Program-made: the position numbers and the translations under genes
Notes under the pieces: generated by a model
The model's database searches: none
What the model was told of the DNA's origin: nothing
What the model saw: only the letters and a program-made list of their open reading frames with translations
Shown here: in pieces, positions 44,140 to 54,732 of the stretch
How positions within the stretch are numbered: position 1 is the stretch's first letter
Layout of the letters: every line of letters starts with the position of its first letter
Assembly (NCBI RefSeq): GCF_002211765.1
Contig: NZ_CP022133.1
Coordinates: 558,001 to 622,000, forward strand
Source of the DNA: Idiomarina piscisalsi
GTDB lineage: Bacteria; Pseudomonadota; Gammaproteobacteria; Enterobacterales; Alteromonadaceae
Length of the DNA stretch: 64,000 nt
Direction of reading: 5' to 3'

Positions 44140-44685
44140 TTAGTCTTTTAATAACCCTGAAAACGTTTTACGGAATTTTGCGAGTTTCGGTGAAATCACC
44201 GCCTGACAATAGGGGTTTTCCGGGTTTCTGGCATAATAGTTCTCGTGGTAGTCCTCAGCCGGGTAAAAGGTTTCCAGCTCAGTCACTTCGGTGACGATTG
44301 GGTCGGCAAAGGCGCCGTCGTTTTCTAATTCTTTAATAATGCTTTCGGCTTCATGCTTTTGCGCATCGTTATGGTAAAAAATAGAGGTACGGTATTGAGT
44401 GCCAACGTCGTTACCTTGACGATTCACCTGCGTCGGATCATGCAGCGTAAAAAAGATTTCTAAGATTTGGCGGTAAGAGATCTGTTCAGGATCATAGGTG
44501 AGTTGTGCGACTTCAGCATGACCGGTGTCACCCGTACAAACTTGCTCATAGGTTGGGTTTTCGACGTGACCGCCCGTGTACCCCGACTTGACCGATTCGA
44601 TGCCTTTGACTTGTAAGAATGCCGACTCCACACACCAAAAGCACCCGCCGCCGAGTGTTGCTTGCTCTGTTTTGTTCGTTGCCAT
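44140..44685 (-). CDS. msrA: Peptide methionine sulfoxide reductase MsrA
   Basis: 181 residues. The active-site motif GGCFWCVES lies at about residue 13-21, and GYTGGHVENPTYEQVCTGDTGHAEV is the second conserved block. It reduces methionine-S-sulfoxide in proteins. GAGGAG precedes the ATG. It occupies the place where iscU-iscA-hscBA-fdx lie in relatives. A MetJ-box-like palindrome lies 33 bp upstream. Confidence 0.94.
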   Translation of the reverse strand: MATNKTEQATLGGGCFWCVESAFLQVKGIESVKSGYTGGHVENPTYEQVCTGDTGHAEVAQLTYDPEQISYRQILEIFFTLHDPTQVNRQGNDVGTQYRTSIFYHNDAQKHEAESIIKELENDGAFADPIVTEVTELETFYPAEDYHENYYARNPENPYCQAVISPKLAKFRKTFSGLLKD

Positions 44686-44717
44686 GATTTACTCCTCATG
44701 TGTCTACTTAAGTTTAA

Positions 44718-44729
44718 ATAGACGTCTAT
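44718..44729. promoter_or_regulatory. MetJ-box-like palindrome before msrA
   Basis: ATAGACGTCTAT is a 12-bp perfect palindrome containing the exact MetJ 8-mer AGACGTCT. MetJ needs tandem 8-mers; the neighbouring ones match poorly, so this is only a candidate. It lies 33 bp before the msrA start, on the side away from ndk. Confidence 0.4.
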
Positions 44730-44757
44730 ATGGCTAATTTGTTTTGCCATGCTAAAT

Positions 44758-44785
44758 CAGAATGAACGAAAAAACAATCATTCTG
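44758..44785. repeat. Inverted repeat in the msrA-ndk intergenic region
   Basis: CAGAATGA and TCATTCTG are exact reverse complements separated by 12 bp. They lie upstream of a TATAAT at 44812-44817 that is a likely ndk -10. It may be a regulator site or a hairpin. Confidence 0.35.
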
Positions 44786-44859
44786 GATTCGATCTCGAGC
44801 GTATTCTCACGTATAATCCGCGCGACTCATTTTTCCTATCTTTATTGGAGTGAATACAC

Positions 44860-45291
44860 ATGGCTTTAGAGCGCACTTTATCAATCATCAAGCCTGATGC
44901 GGTTGCTAAAAACCTTATCGGCGCTATCTACAACCGTTTTGAGTCTGCTGGTCTGCGTATCGTTGCATCAAAAATGATGCACTTAAGCAAAGAACAAGCA
45001 GAAGGCTTCTACGCTGAACACAAAGAGCGTCCTTTCTTTGGTGCATTGGTTGAGTTCATGACTTCAGGTCCTATCGTTGTTCAAGTACTTGAAGGCGAAA
45101 ATGCGGTACTGAAAAACCGTGAAATCATGGGTGCAACGAACCCAGCAGAAGCACTGGCAGGAACTCTGCGTGCCGACTATGCTGAAACTATCGACGAAAA
45201 TGCGGTACACGGTTCAGACGCAACTGAAACAGCTGCGCGCGAAATCGCTTACTTCTTCAGCGACGAAGAAATCTGCCCACGTACACGCTAA
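44860..45291 (+). CDS. ndk: Nucleoside diphosphate kinase
   Basis: 143 residues, the standard size. [14 protein letters not shown] starts the family pattern and the phosphorylated His lies in [16 protein letters not shown]. It exchanges the terminal phosphate among nucleotides. TTGGAG precedes the ATG. rlmN follows after 12 bp. A TATAAT about 45 bp upstream gives a plausible promoter. Confidence 0.96.
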   Translation: MALERTLSIIKPDAVAKNLIGAIYNRFESAGLRIVASKMMHLSKEQAEGFYAEHKERPFFGALVEFMTSGPIVVQVLEGENAVLKNREIMGATNPAEALAGTLRADYAETIDENAVHGSDATETAAREIAYFFSDEEICPRTR

Positions 45292-45303
45292 GAACGGAGC
45301 TTT

Positions 45304-46440
45304 ATGACCAACGCAATTGATAAAAAAGTGAATTTACTCGACCTGAATCGCGAAGGAATGAGAGAGTTCTTCCGCGAGATGGGAGAGAAGCCATTTCGTG
45401 CCGATCAGGTTATGAAATGGTTGTATCATTTTTGTGTTGACGACTTCGACGATATGTCGAACCTCAACAAGAAATTGCGTGAAAAGCTCAAGCAAGTTGC
45501 GGAAATACGCGCACCGGAAATTCGTGAACAACAGCAGTCATCAGACGGCACTATCAAGTTTGCAATGACGTTGTTTGACGGCCAGGACGTGGAAACGGTC
45601 TGGATTCCGGAGCGCGATCGCGCAACCCTATGTGTGTCCTCTCAGGTCGGCTGTGCACTTGAGTGCACTTTCTGCTCAACAGGCGCGCAAGGCTTTAACC
45701 GTAACCTGACAGTGGCGGAAATTATTGGCCAGGTATGGCGAGTAAACCAGCTATTAGGTGCTTACGGTAAAACGGGTATTAAACCGGTGACTAACGTAGT
45801 CATGATGGGCATGGGCGAGCCTCTGCTGAACTTAAACAATGTGGTTCCGGCAATGGAGTTAATGCTGGATGACTTTGGTTTTGGCCTGTCAAAGCGTCGC
45901 GTAACGTTAAGTACATCGGGTGTGGTTCCTGCGCTTGAGAAACTGCGCGAACGCATTGATGTGATGTTGGCTATTTCTCTGCACGCGCCAAATGACGAGT
46001 TGCGTAATGAAATAGTACCCATCAATAAAAAATACGATATTGAAGAATTTCTGGCGTCTAGCCGGCGTTATGTTGAACAGTCCAAAGCTCAGCATAAAGT
46101 TACGGTTGAGTACGTCATGTTAGATCATGTGAATGACTCGACTGACCAAGCGCATGAGCTGGCAAAAACACTAAAAGATACCCCGAGTAAAATAAACTTA
46201 ATTCCATTTAATCCGTTCCCTGGGTCAGACTATGGGCGTTCAAGTAACTCGCGTATTGATCGCTTTGCTAAAGTGCTGATGGAATACGGTTTTACGGTGA
46301 TGGTTCGTAAAACCCGCGGGGATGATATCGACGCAGCCTGCGGCCAGCTGGTTGGGGATGTTATTGACCGAACCAAGCGTATTCTTAAGCGCCAACAAAT
46401 GCAGCGTGGCGGTGAAGGGATTGCTGTAAAGACTTCGTAA
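45304..46440 (+). CDS. rlmN: Dual-specificity 23S rRNA / tRNA methyltransferase RlmN
   Basis: A 378-residue radical SAM enzyme that methylates C2 of A2503 in 23S rRNA and A37 in some tRNAs. The cluster ligands are in [11 protein letters not shown] (CxxxCxxC) and the catalytic C-terminal Cys in [19 protein letters not shown] is the SAM-binding GGEP-like motif. GGAGC precedes the ATG; ndk ends 12 bp upstream. Confidence 0.96.
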   Translation: MTNAIDKKVNLLDLNREGMREFFREMGEKPFRADQVMKWLYHFCVDDFDDMSNLNKKLREKLKQVAEIRAPEIREQQQSSDGTIKFAMTLFDGQDVETVWIPERDRATLCVSSQVGCALECTFCSTGAQGFNRNLTVAEIIGQVWRVNQLLGAYGKTGIKPVTNVVMMGMGEPLLNLNNVVPAMELMLDDFGFGLSKRRVTLSTSGVVPALEKLRERIDVMLAISLHAPNDELRNEIVPINKKYDIEEFLASSRRYVEQSKAQHKVTVEYVMLDHVNDSTDQAHELAKTLKDTPSKINLIPFNPFPGSDYGRSSNSRIDRFAKVLMEYGFTVMVRKTRGDDIDAACGQLVGDVIDRTKRILKRQQMQRGGEGIAVKTS

Positions 46441-46473
46441 AACCAATGAATCGCAACCACAAGGAGTGTGATA

Positions 46474-46929
46474 ATGCGAGCCGCTTTGCTATTGATAGCA
46501 CTGGCGTTGATGGGTTGTACCGCCAGTTCCAATGACCCATTGCCTGTAAGTAAAGACGTTCGGTTACAGCTTGGCGTTGCTTACCTAACTCAAGGTAAGT
46601 TAGCGTTGGCTAAACCGCATTTGCAAGCAGCGCTGGAAGATAGTCCTCACTCTTTAAATGCTGTCATTGCCATGGCGCAATGGCATTTGGCAGCAAATGA
46701 GACAGATTCTGCTTTGTCACTTTACCAACAGGCATTATCATGGCAACCTATGAGCGGTGCATTGTATAACAACTATGCGGTTGCATTGTGTATGGCTGGA
46801 GAATGGGAAAAAGCGCTCGGGTATTTCGATAAAGTAAGACTTGATACTCAGTATCCCTTTCATACAAAGAGCCAACAGAACAGGGCTCAGTGTGAAAAGA
46901 ACAAAGGCCACTACGCAAGTCAGCCTTAA
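46474..46929 (+). CDS. pilW: PilW/PilF-like TPR lipoprotein (short form)
   Basis: 151 residues. A lipoprotein signal ends in LMGC, so the mature protein begins at a lipidated Cys near residue 16. Three or four TPR-like repeats follow (RLQLGVAYLTQGKLALAKPHL, ...MAQWHLAANETDSALSLYQQAL, ...YNNYAVALCMAGEWEKALGYFDK). PilW/PilF helps PilQ secretin assembly for type IV pili and is usually about 250 residues; this one is shorter. The ATG at 46474 follows AAGGAG better than the GTG at 46468. The place between rlmN and rodZ supports the identity. Confidence 0.8.
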   Translation: MRAALLLIALALMGCTASSNDPLPVSKDVRLQLGVAYLTQGKLALAKPHLQAALEDSPHSLNAVIAMAQWHLAANETDSALSLYQQALSWQPMSGALYNNYAVALCMAGEWEKALGYFDKVRLDTQYPFHTKSQQNRAQCEKNKGHYASQP

Positions 46930-46949
46930 CAGGGAACACCCTAACAATC

Positions 46950-48035
46950 ATGACTGCTGAAAACGAACCAAATAAAGAGAACAATCCAGCGGACTCTGAC
47001 GCGGCGCAAGAATCACAACAACAGCCAGTTCAGGGACCCGGTGATATTCTGCGACAAGCGCGTGAAGCTAAAGGGTTAAGTCAGCGAGAAGTTGCTGATG
47101 AGCTGCGTTTGCGAAAACAAATCATAGAATTACTCGAAGCGGACGACTACGAAACGTTTTCGACTCCGACCTTTATTAAAGGTTATTTGCGTGCTTATGC
47201 AAAGCTATTAGATGTTGACGAGAAAATGCTTTTTGAAGCCTATAAAGCAAAAGGCTACCAAGAAGTTCAAAGTACGCAAATGCAAAGCTTCTCGCGACGT
47301 AAAAAGCACCAGGAAAGTGACAATCGTCTAATGCTCATTACGTACGCGGTTATTATTATCGTAGTGGGTCTGGTGATTTGGTGGTGGCAGGACTCAGGAA
47401 TGAGCTCTGAAGAACCAGCTCAGTCATCCACCGTTGATAGTCAAGTTGAAGAGACGGGTGATGTTGGTGCTATAGAAATCAGTTCCGAACCGCGACAACC
47501 GGATATCGAACCGAATACTGAAGAAGCGGTACTGGAATCAGAGGTGTCATCGTCTGACACTAATATATCAACCAATGAGCTGGGCTCTGAGAATAATACA
47601 GAGGCAGCGCCGGAGTCTTCAGAGCCAGAAGTTGAAGCTCAAACTGAAACAAACACAGACGCTGCGGACACTCGGACAGAACAGCCTGCTGAAGAAGGTA
47701 CGAATGTTGACCCGCAAACGGAATCGGCTGTGGCCGACGAGGAAGAAGCGTCGACAGCTCAAGAGGAACCAGTGGTAGAAGAAGCCGTTGCGAGCCGCTT
47801 AATCTTCGAGTTTAACCAAGAGTGCTGGGTTAAAGTGGACGATGCAGAAGGCGAAACACAAGCTGTCGGTGTGAAGGCCGCGGGGTATACTATGGCGGTG
47901 CCGGGCGAACCTCCGTTTTCAATAACCATGTGTAAGCCGGAAGCAGCAACCATTACCTTCGATGGTGAAGACGTTGATATGAGTCAGTTCCGCCGTGAAC
48001 GAGTGGCACGCTTTACGGTGCCAATGTCTGAGTAA
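46950..48035 (+). CDS. rodZ: Cytoskeletal protein RodZ
   Basis: 361 residues: a cytoplasmic XRE-like helix-turn-helix (about 30-95, AREAKGLSQREVADELRLRKQIIELLE), a basic stretch RRKK, one TM helix (about 131-149), a long acidic Glu/Thr/Ser-rich periplasmic linker and a C-terminal DUF4115 domain (ECWVKVDDAEGE). RodZ links MreB to the membrane for rod shape. Order rlmN-pilW-rodZ-ispG is as in E. coli. Confidence 0.92.
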   Translation: MTAENEPNKENNPADSDAAQESQQQPVQGPGDILRQAREAKGLSQREVADELRLRKQIIELLEADDYETFSTPTFIKGYLRAYAKLLDVDEKMLFEAYKAKGYQEVQSTQMQSFSRRKKHQESDNRLMLITYAVIIIVVGLVIWWWQDSGMSSEEPAQSSTVDSQVEETGDVGAIEISSEPRQPDIEPNTEEAVLESEVSSSDTNISTNELGSENNTEAAPESSEPEVEAQTETNTDAADTRTEQPAEEGTNVDPQTESAVADEEEASTAQEEPVVEEAVASRLIFEFNQECWVKVDDAEGETQAVGVKAAGYTMAVPGEPPFSITMCKPEAATITFDGEDVDMSQFRRERVARFTVPMSE

Positions 48036-48083
48036 AGACAAGTACATTAAAACCTAAATAGTCGTAGAGGTTAAGTAAGTAAT

Positions 48084-49202
48084 ATGATGCACGAAAGTCC
48101 AATTAAGCGCCGTCCGTCACGCCGTATATATGTAGGTAATGTACCTATTGGTGATGGTGCGCCGATTGCCGTGCAATCTATGACCAATACGGAAACAACA
48201 GATGTTAATGCGACGGTTGCTCAAATCGATGCGCTGGCCAAGGCAGGCGCTGATATCGTTCGGGTATCTGTGCCTACGATGGACGCTGCGGAAGCCTTTA
48301 AAGAGATAAAGCAACGTAGTTCTGTTCCGCTCGTTACCGATATTCATTTTGACTACCGTATCGCACTTAAGGTTGCTGAATACGGCGCTGACTGCTTACG
48401 AATTAACCCGGGGAATATCGGCAAGGAAGACCGGATTCGCGCCGTAGTTGATGCGGCCCGTGATAAAAATATCCCTATTCGAATTGGTGTGAATGGCGGC
48501 TCTCTGGAAAAGGACATACAAGAAAAGTATGGCGAGCCGACGGCCGAAGCACTGGTTGAATCAGCAATGCGACACGTCGATATTCTTGACCGACTCGATT
48601 TTCACGATTTTAAAGTCAGCGTCAAAGCGTCTGACGTTTTCTTAGCGGTCGACTCCTACCGACTGTTGGCCAAGAAAATTGATCAGCCTCTGCATCTGGG
48701 AATTACTGAAGCGGGTGGTAAGCGAAGTGGCTCGGTGAAGTCGGCTGTTGGCTTAGGGATGCTACTTGCCGAAGGTATTGGTGACACTCTACGGGTGTCG
48801 TTAGCAGCAGACCCGGTCGAAGAAATTAAAGTCGGATTCGATATTCTCAAATCTCTGCGGATTCGCTCGCGGGGAATCAACTTTATTGCCTGTCCGAGTT
48901 GTTCACGTCAGGAATTCGATGTGATTGATACGGTCAACCAGCTCGAGCAACGCCTGGAAGACATTACCACGCCGTTGGATGTGTCCGTTATTGGTTGTGT
49001 CGTAAATGGTCCGGGTGAAGCATTAGTGTCAAAGGTCGGTTTGGCTGGCGCTAAAAATAAAAGTGGCTTGTACATCGATGGACAACGTCAAAAACAGCGT
49101 TTAGATAACTCAAATTTGGTGGATGAGCTTGAAGCGCAAATTAGAGCGCAAGTGAAGGCGGCAGAAGCTAATAAAATCGACGTAAAAGAAATTAACGGTT
49201 AA
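48084..49202 (+). CDS. ispG: (E)-4-hydroxy-3-methylbut-2-enyl-diphosphate synthase IspG
   Basis: 372 residues, a [4Fe-4S] enzyme of the MEP isoprenoid pathway. [20 protein letters not shown] is the N-terminal TIM-barrel block; cluster ligands lie in [12 protein letters not shown] and [10 protein letters not shown]. Two adjacent ATG codons begin the ORF and either could be used. It matches E. coli in length and place. Confidence 0.96.
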   Translation: MMHESPIKRRPSRRIYVGNVPIGDGAPIAVQSMTNTETTDVNATVAQIDALAKAGADIVRVSVPTMDAAEAFKEIKQRSSVPLVTDIHFDYRIALKVAEYGADCLRINPGNIGKEDRIRAVVDAARDKNIPIRIGVNGGSLEKDIQEKYGEPTAEALVESAMRHVDILDRLDFHDFKVSVKASDVFLAVDSYRLLAKKIDQPLHLGITEAGGKRSGSVKSAVGLGMLLAEGIGDTLRVSLAADPVEEIKVGFDILKSLRIRSRGINFIACPSCSRQEFDVIDTVNQLEQRLEDITTPLDVSVIGCVVNGPGEALVSKVGLAGAKNKSGLYIDGQRQKQRLDNSNLVDELEAQIRAQVKAAEANKIDVKEING

Positions 49203-49273
49203 TTTTACCCGCACCCCGAAAATCCTTATAATAGCCGCTTATTTTTGTAGCGATTACCAAACGAGAAGGTTCC

Positions 49274-50551
49274 GTGGCGAATACAATACAAGCAATTCGT
49301 GGCATGAACGACTTGTTGCCTGATCAAAGTCCAGCCTGGCAGCAAGTTGAGTCCATTATCCGTAAAGTCGCAGCCAGTTATGGCTACAGTGAAATTCGTA
49401 TGCCGGTGCTGGAAAGCACTCAGCTATTCAAACGCTCTATCGGTGAAGTGACTGATATCGTTGAAAAAGAAATGTATACGTTTGACGACAGAAACGGAGA
49501 AAGCGTCACTCTGCGTCCTGAAGGTACAGCAAGTTGCGTTCGTGCCGGTAACCAGCATGGTTTGTTGTATAACCAAATTCAGCGGCTGTGGTACATGGGA
49601 CCGATGTTTCGTTACGAGCGTCCCCAGAAAGGGCGCTATCGTCAGTTTCATCAATTTGGTATCGAAACCTTTGGTATTGATAGCGCCGACGCTGACGCAG
49701 AAGTGATTTTATTATCTGCGCGTTTATGGCAAGCCTTTGGTATCGCGGATCAGGTTGAGTTGCAGCTGAACTCTCTTGGCTCCAATGAAGCGCGTGCAAA
49801 TTACCGAGACGCATTAAAGAGCTATTTGAGCGAATACGTCAGCGAACTGGACGAAGACAGCCAGCGACGTTTGGAGACAAACCCGCTACGCATACTTGAT
49901 AGTAAAGACGCGAACACGCAAAAACTTCTCGAGAACGCACCAAAGTTATCGGATTATTGGGACGACGAGTCTCGTGAGCATTTCCGGCAGCTGACATCTC
50001 GATTAGAGAACGCTGGTGTGAAGTACACATTAAATGAACGTTTAGTTCGTGGACTTGATTACTACAACCGAACTGTATTTGAATGGGTCACAACAGCGCT
50101 GGGTGCGCAGGGCACCGTATGTGCAGGTGGCCGTTATGATGGCTTGGTAGAGCAGCTTGGTGGCAAAGCGACACCGGCCGTTGGATTTGCTATGGGCATG
50201 GAACGGTTGGTGTTGTTGCTTCAAGAACAAGATAAGCTGACACCACGACGCACGGTAGATGCTTACTTAATGCCTCTGGGTGAAGATGCGGAACTTAATG
50301 CGCCACGCATTGCCGAACAGCTGAGAAATGAATTACCGGATTTAAGATTGGTTTCGCACTGTGGTGGCGGTGCGATGAAGAAACAAATGAAAAAAGCGGA
50401 TAAATCCGGGGCTGAAGTTGCTCTGATTATCGGCGCAGATGAAATCGCTCAACAGCAAGTAACGGTTAAGCCATTACGTACTGACGAGCAGCAAGAAACT
50501 TTGAGCTGGCAAGCGCTGATAGAACGTTTGCAGCCACTGACAAGAGGGTAG
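49274..50551 (+). CDS. hisS: Histidyl-tRNA synthetase
   Basis: A 425-residue class II synthetase. IRGMNDLLP starts the family; motif 2 region [12 protein letters not shown] and [17 protein letters not shown], His-binding [15 protein letters not shown] and [14 protein letters not shown], and motif 3 [12 protein letters not shown] are present, followed by the anticodon-binding domain. The start is GTG with GAAGGT upstream. Confidence 0.96.
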   Translation: MANTIQAIRGMNDLLPDQSPAWQQVESIIRKVAASYGYSEIRMPVLESTQLFKRSIGEVTDIVEKEMYTFDDRNGESVTLRPEGTASCVRAGNQHGLLYNQIQRLWYMGPMFRYERPQKGRYRQFHQFGIETFGIDSADADAEVILLSARLWQAFGIADQVELQLNSLGSNEARANYRDALKSYLSEYVSELDEDSQRRLETNPLRILDSKDANTQKLLENAPKLSDYWDDESREHFRQLTSRLENAGVKYTLNERLVRGLDYYNRTVFEWVTTALGAQGTVCAGGRYDGLVEQLGGKATPAVGFAMGMERLVLLLQEQDKLTPRRTVDAYLMPLGEDAELNAPRIAEQLRNELPDLRLVSHCGGGAMKKQMKKADKSGAEVALIIGADEIAQQQVTVKPLRTDEQQETLSWQALIERLQPLTRG

Positions 50552-50555
50552 TCTG

Positions 50556-51170
50556 GTGGACAATACAGAAGAACAACAAGTCGAACGAATTAAAGAGTTT
50601 TGGAAAGAGCACGGTAAGGGTATCGTCGCCGGTGCGGTTATCGGTTTCGGTCTGTTTTATGGCTGGCGCTTTTACGACCAACACACAATGGAACAGCAAC
50701 AGTTGGCTTCATCAAAGTACGAGCAGTTAACTGCAGCACTGTCGGAAGGCAGTGATAATGCGCTTGTAGAAGCACAAAACTTTGTTTCAGAGAATACCGA
50801 AAACACATATGCGCACTTGGTCGCGTTGCAATTAGCCAAAGAAGCGGTCGATGAAAACGACCTGGCAACAGCGGTAACGTCGCTGCAGTTAGTGGTCGAT
50901 AACGCAGAGGACAATAACCTTAAAGCGCTGGCGAGTATTCGCCTTGCTCGTGTACTTGTTGCTCAGGAGCAAACGGATGCAGCGCTTGAATTAGTCCGTG
51001 GTACCTACCCGGATGCCTATCAAGGTTTTGCCGCTGAAATTGAAGGTGATATTTTGGCTGATAAAGGCCAAAACGAAGACGCACGGGCAGCGTATCAACG
51101 CGCGTTGGAAGCGGATGAGTCTTTGACTCCTGCGCTGCAAATGAAACTCAACAGTCTGGCTAAATCATAA
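50556..51170 (+). CDS. yfgM: YfgM family membrane-anchored TPR protein
   Basis: 204 residues: a short cytoplasmic start (EEQQVERIKEFWKEHGKGI), one TM helix (about 21-40) and a periplasmic TPR domain. In E. coli YfgM (DcrB-independent) associates with PpiD and the SecYEG translocon. The start codon is GTG at 50556. Its stop overlaps the bamB start by one base (TAATG), as in other gammaproteobacteria. Confidence 0.92.
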   Translation: MDNTEEQQVERIKEFWKEHGKGIVAGAVIGFGLFYGWRFYDQHTMEQQQLASSKYEQLTAALSEGSDNALVEAQNFVSENTENTYAHLVALQLAKEAVDENDLATAVTSLQLVVDNAEDNNLKALASIRLARVLVAQEQTDAALELVRGTYPDAYQGFAAEIEGDILADKGQNEDARAAYQRALEADESLTPALQMKLNSLAKS

Positions 51171-52405
51171 TGCAGTCTATTAAATCTCTGGTAAAAAGTG
51201 TCGCGCTAGTGTCGGCAGCGTTAATCGCCGTGGGCTGTTCAAGCTCAGACGACGAAGAGCCTAAATTCGCAACCCTTCAACCAATTAACGAAGAGGTGTC
51301 GCCGCGAGTACTTTGGAGTGAGTCTATCGGTGATGGCATCGGCGAGTACTTTTCTCGTTTAAGCCCGGTGGTTGAGTATGGCAATGTCTATGCGGCTGAC
51401 CGAGTTGGCATAGTGCGAGCTATGGACAAAACCAACGGTAAAAAGGTTTGGCAGACTGATTTACGTAACCTTATTACTTTTGACGAGGCACGTGATGAAG
51501 GTTGGTTCGATGGTCTTTTTGCCAGCCCGTTCCCGGCACGAATTTCTGGCGGCTTAGTTGCCCAGTATGACAGTGTGTTTCTTGGCACCGAGAATGGCGA
51601 TGTTATTGCGCTAGATGCGCAGACCGGTGACTTGATTTGGCACACCGAGGTGGGTAACGAGGTCATGTCGGATCCGGCTGTCGGCGAAGGCCGAGTCGTC
51701 GTTCATACGGGCGGTGGCAAGGTGATTAGCCTTGATGCATCGACCGGTGAGCAGCAGTGGGAATATGAATATCAAACACCTATGCTGTCGGTTCGTGGTG
51801 CTTCAGCGCCCGCTATTATCAGCGGCGGTGTCATTGTCGGTGACAGCAACGGCAACGGCATGGTACTGATTTCTGACAGCGGCCAACAAGCGTGGACGCA
51901 GACGATTGGCGAAGCCAGCGGTGGTACTGAGCTTGAGCGCTTAGCCGACGTTGATGCGGCACCGGCGTCACAAGGAACCACTTTGTATATGGTTGCTTAT
52001 AACGGTGAATTGGTCGCACTTGAATTGATGAGCGGTGAAGTTCGCTGGAAACGTGACTATAAATCCTTCGAAAATATGCTGGTAACGGCAAGTCGAATTT
52101 TCTTAACCGATGTAAATAGCCATGTTTATGCGTTAGACCAAAACGGTGGTATTGAACGTTGGAGCAATACTCGCTTGTTTGGCCGTGAACTATCCGCGCC
52201 GGCGAGACATCGCGGTCACATACTTGTCGGTGACTTTGAAGGTTATTTGCATTGGCTCGACGATGACTCAGGCGAAATTAAAGGACGTTATCATGTTGGC
52301 GGCGATGGCGTTTACGTTGCTCCCGCTATTAGTGACAACGTTGCTTACGTGCAAACTCGTGACGGCGACATTATCGCTATTGATATAAACTCAGGAAATG
52401 AATAA
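51170..52405 (+). CDS. bamB: Outer-membrane assembly lipoprotein BamB
   Basis: 411 residues. A lipoprotein signal ends at AVGC, and an eight-bladed beta-propeller follows with PQQ-like repeats such as VFLGTENGDVIALDAQTGDLIW and VISLDASTGEQQWEYE. BamB is a scaffold of the BAM complex for outer-membrane proteins. It is coupled to yfgM and followed 3 bp later by der. Confidence 0.95.
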   Translation: MQSIKSLVKSVALVSAALIAVGCSSSDDEEPKFATLQPINEEVSPRVLWSESIGDGIGEYFSRLSPVVEYGNVYAADRVGIVRAMDKTNGKKVWQTDLRNLITFDEARDEGWFDGLFASPFPARISGGLVAQYDSVFLGTENGDVIALDAQTGDLIWHTEVGNEVMSDPAVGEGRVVVHTGGGKVISLDASTGEQQWEYEYQTPMLSVRGASAPAIISGGVIVGDSNGNGMVLISDSGQQAWTQTIGEASGGTELERLADVDAAPASQGTTLYMVAYNGELVALELMSGEVRWKRDYKSFENMLVTASRIFLTDVNSHVYALDQNGGIERWSNTRLFGRELSAPARHRGHILVGDFEGYLHWLDDDSGEIKGRYHVGGDGVYVAPAISDNVAYVQTRDGDIIAIDINSGNE

Positions 52406-52408
52406 ATA

Positions 52409-53848
52409 ATGCTACCAGTTGTTGCGCTCGTGGGGCGCCCAAATGTTGGGAAATCCACCTTGTTTAATCGGTTAACACGCACTCGCGATGCGTTGGTAGC
52501 GGACTTTCCCGGGTTAACCCGAGACAGAAAATACGGACAAGCAAACTACGACGGCTATCAATTCATAGTTGTCGATACCGGCGGTATCCATGGCGATGAA
52601 GAGGGTATCGATGAAGAGATGGCTAAGCAGTCACTGCTGGCTGTCGAAGAGGCTGATGTCGTTTTGTTTATGGTGGATGCGCGTGACGGTGTCACAGTTG
52701 GTGATCAAGCCATAGCGACCCATCTGCGCAAACAAGACAAAAAAGTTTATTTAGTCTGTAATAAAATTGATGGCATTGATGCCACTTCCGCAATGGCAGA
52801 CTTCTACTCTCTTTCCCTAGGTGAGCTATACGGTATTGCTGCTGCTCATGGGCGAGGCGTTGAGCAATTGCTGACAACCTGCTTTAAGCCGCTGGCTGAT
52901 GACTACCCCGATGTTATTGCGTCGACCAAAGAGGACTCTGAAGATCTCGAACATGACGAGATAGATTATGAAGATTTGCCGTTGAAGCTGGCCATTGTCG
53001 GCCGACCTAATGTGGGTAAATCAACACTCACTAACCGCATTCTCGGCGAAGAACGTGTCGTTGTGTATGACATGCCGGGCACCACGAGGGATTCTGTTTA
53101 CATCCCTATGCAGCGTGACGAGCGCGAGTACATCTTAATTGATACTGCCGGGGTTCGTCGTCGAGGTCGTATTGGCGAAGCCATTGAGAAGTTTTCAGTG
53201 GTGAAGACTTTACAAGCCATTGAAGATGCCAATGTTGTTCTTGTCGTTATTGACGCACGAGAAACCATTACCGATCAGGATTTGAACCTTATCGGTTTCG
53301 CGCTGAATGCAGGGCGTTCCATTGTGATTGCCGTGAATAAGTGGGACGGCCTGGAAAGTGACCATAAAGAAGAAATTAAGCGTGAGCTCGATCGTCGCTT
53401 AGGTTTTGTTGACTTTGCCCGCTTGCATTTCATTTCTGCTTTGCATGGAACCGGTGTTGGTCATTTATTTGAGTCGGTTGAAGAAGCTTATGCTAGTGCA
53501 ACACAGCGTATCGGCACGTCTAAACTGACCAAAATAATGGAAATGGCGCAAGATGAGCATCAACCGCCGTTGGTTAGTGGGCGCCGGGTTAAACTGAAGT
53601 ATGCGCATGCAGGCGGCTATAATCCGCCGAGAATTGTTATTCATGGTAACCAGGTGACTGACTTACCTGGCTCATATAAGCGTTACCTAATGAACTACTT
53701 TAGAAAAGCATTAGGCATTATGGGAACGCCGATAAAGATTGAATTTAAAGAACCGAAAAACCCGTTTGCCGGCAAGAAAAACCAGCTGACCTTGTCGCAG
53801 CAACGCAAGCGAAAGCGGTTAATGAAGTTTTTGAAAAAGAAGAAGTAA
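52409..53848 (+). CDS. der: Ribosome-assembly GTPase Der (EngA)
   Basis: 479 residues with two tandem GTPase domains, each with GRPNVGKST (near residues 8 and 198) and their G3/G4 motifs DTGG, NKID, DTAG and NKWD, then a KH-like domain and a basic tail. Der acts in 50S subunit assembly. A bidirectional terminator follows. Confidence 0.97.
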   Translation: MLPVVALVGRPNVGKSTLFNRLTRTRDALVADFPGLTRDRKYGQANYDGYQFIVVDTGGIHGDEEGIDEEMAKQSLLAVEEADVVLFMVDARDGVTVGDQAIATHLRKQDKKVYLVCNKIDGIDATSAMADFYSLSLGELYGIAAAHGRGVEQLLTTCFKPLADDYPDVIASTKEDSEDLEHDEIDYEDLPLKLAIVGRPNVGKSTLTNRILGEERVVVYDMPGTTRDSVYIPMQRDEREYILIDTAGVRRRGRIGEAIEKFSVVKTLQAIEDANVVLVVIDARETITDQDLNLIGFALNAGRSIVIAVNKWDGLESDHKEEIKRELDRRLGFVDFARLHFISALHGTGVGHLFESVEEAYASATQRIGTSKLTKIMEMAQDEHQPPLVSGRRVKLKYAHAGGYNPPRIVIHGNQVTDLPGSYKRYLMNYFRKALGIMGTPIKIEFKEPKNPFAGKKNQLTLSQQRKRKRLMKFLKKKK

Positions 53849-53850
53849 TG

Positions 53851-53886
53851 AAAAAAGCCCGATATCAACAAATATCGGGCTTTTTT
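53851..53886. terminator. Bidirectional terminator between der and hslO
   Basis: AAAAAAGCCCGATAT and ATATCGGGCTTTTTT form a perfect stem around CAACAA, with A/T runs on both sides. It serves both convergent units. Confidence 0.93.
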
Positions 53887-53901
53887 GTTGCTAAGCGTCA
53901 C

Positions 53902-54732
53902 TCAGTTAAAATCAGACGGCTTAAAAACATATTCGGTTAGGCAATAGTCACAAGTCATGACAATTTCGCCGTCTCTGTCCAATATCTCTTTTAGCTCTTC
54001 AGGCTTAACCGACGCTAATGCATCCAGAGTCTTGTCGCGAGAACAGCCACACACAAAGCTGACGGGCTGAGCCGGGTACAAGTGCACGGTTTCTTCATGG
54101 TACAAACGGTGCAGCAGCTCTTCAGCCGGCACGGTGTAAAGCTCTTGAGCGGTGATGGTGTCAGTCAGGGTTGCTAAGTGTTCAAACCCTGTTAAATCCT
54201 GACCTGACGACGGCAATCGCTGCAATAACATGCCCGCTGCGTGCTCGCCGTCAGCATGAAGCCATACCTTGGTATGTAATTGCTCGGACTGCTCAAAGTA
54301 ATTTTCCAACATTTCAGCAATAGAGTCGGCGTCGCCACTAACGACACCCTGATAACGCTCGCCTGTGTCCGGCGTCAATGTGATAATTAATTGACCTTTG
54401 CCAATCATTGAACGTAAGTCCGTGCCTTCCAGCTCTGCTCTTAAACGGGCAATACCGCGAAGCTCTTGTTTATGGTTACCGTTAACGGCAACGAAGTTGA
54501 GGGGACCGTCGCCTTGCAACTGAACCGCAATATGCCCCTCAAATTTCAATGTTGCGGTCAGTAGAGAAACCGCAGCCATCATGTGGCCTAACACTTCCTG
54601 TACGGCCGCCGGGTAGTTATGACCACGGATTAAGGTTTGGTAGCTGCTGGTCAGCTGAACCAGCTCGCCGCGAACATCATGCTCGTTAAAGGTATAACGC
54701 GATAATTGGTCCGTTGGGTACTCCATGGTCAC
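53902..54732 (-). CDS. hslO: Redox-regulated chaperone Hsp33
   Basis: 276 residues. The zinc/redox switch has CGC (SFVCGCSRD) and CDYC near the C-terminus, i.e. CxC and CxxC. The N-terminal domain has RGELVQL and YPAAVQEVLGHMMAA. Hsp33 holds unfolded proteins under oxidative stress. The start overlaps the hslR stop by 4 bp. Shorter than E. coli (292), but complete. Confidence 0.95.
   Translation of the reverse strand: MTMEYPTDQLSRYTFNEHDVRGELVQLTSSYQTLIRGHNYPAAVQEVLGHMMAAVSLLTATLKFEGHIAVQLQGDGPLNFVAVNGNHKQELRGIARLRAELEGTDLRSMIGKGQLIITLTPDTGERYQGVVSGDADSIAEMLENYFEQSEQLHTKVWLHADGEHAAGMLLQRLPSSGQDLTGFEHLATLTDTITAQELYTVPAEELLHRLYHEETVHLYPAQPVSFVCGCSRDKTLDALASVKPEELKEILDRDGEIVMTCDYCLTEYVFKPSDFN

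Noticed and set aside
44720..44727. Perfect MetJ box as proof of MetJ control of ndk
   Set aside because: The site is nearer msrA than ndk and lacks good tandem neighbours, so control of ndk was not claimed.
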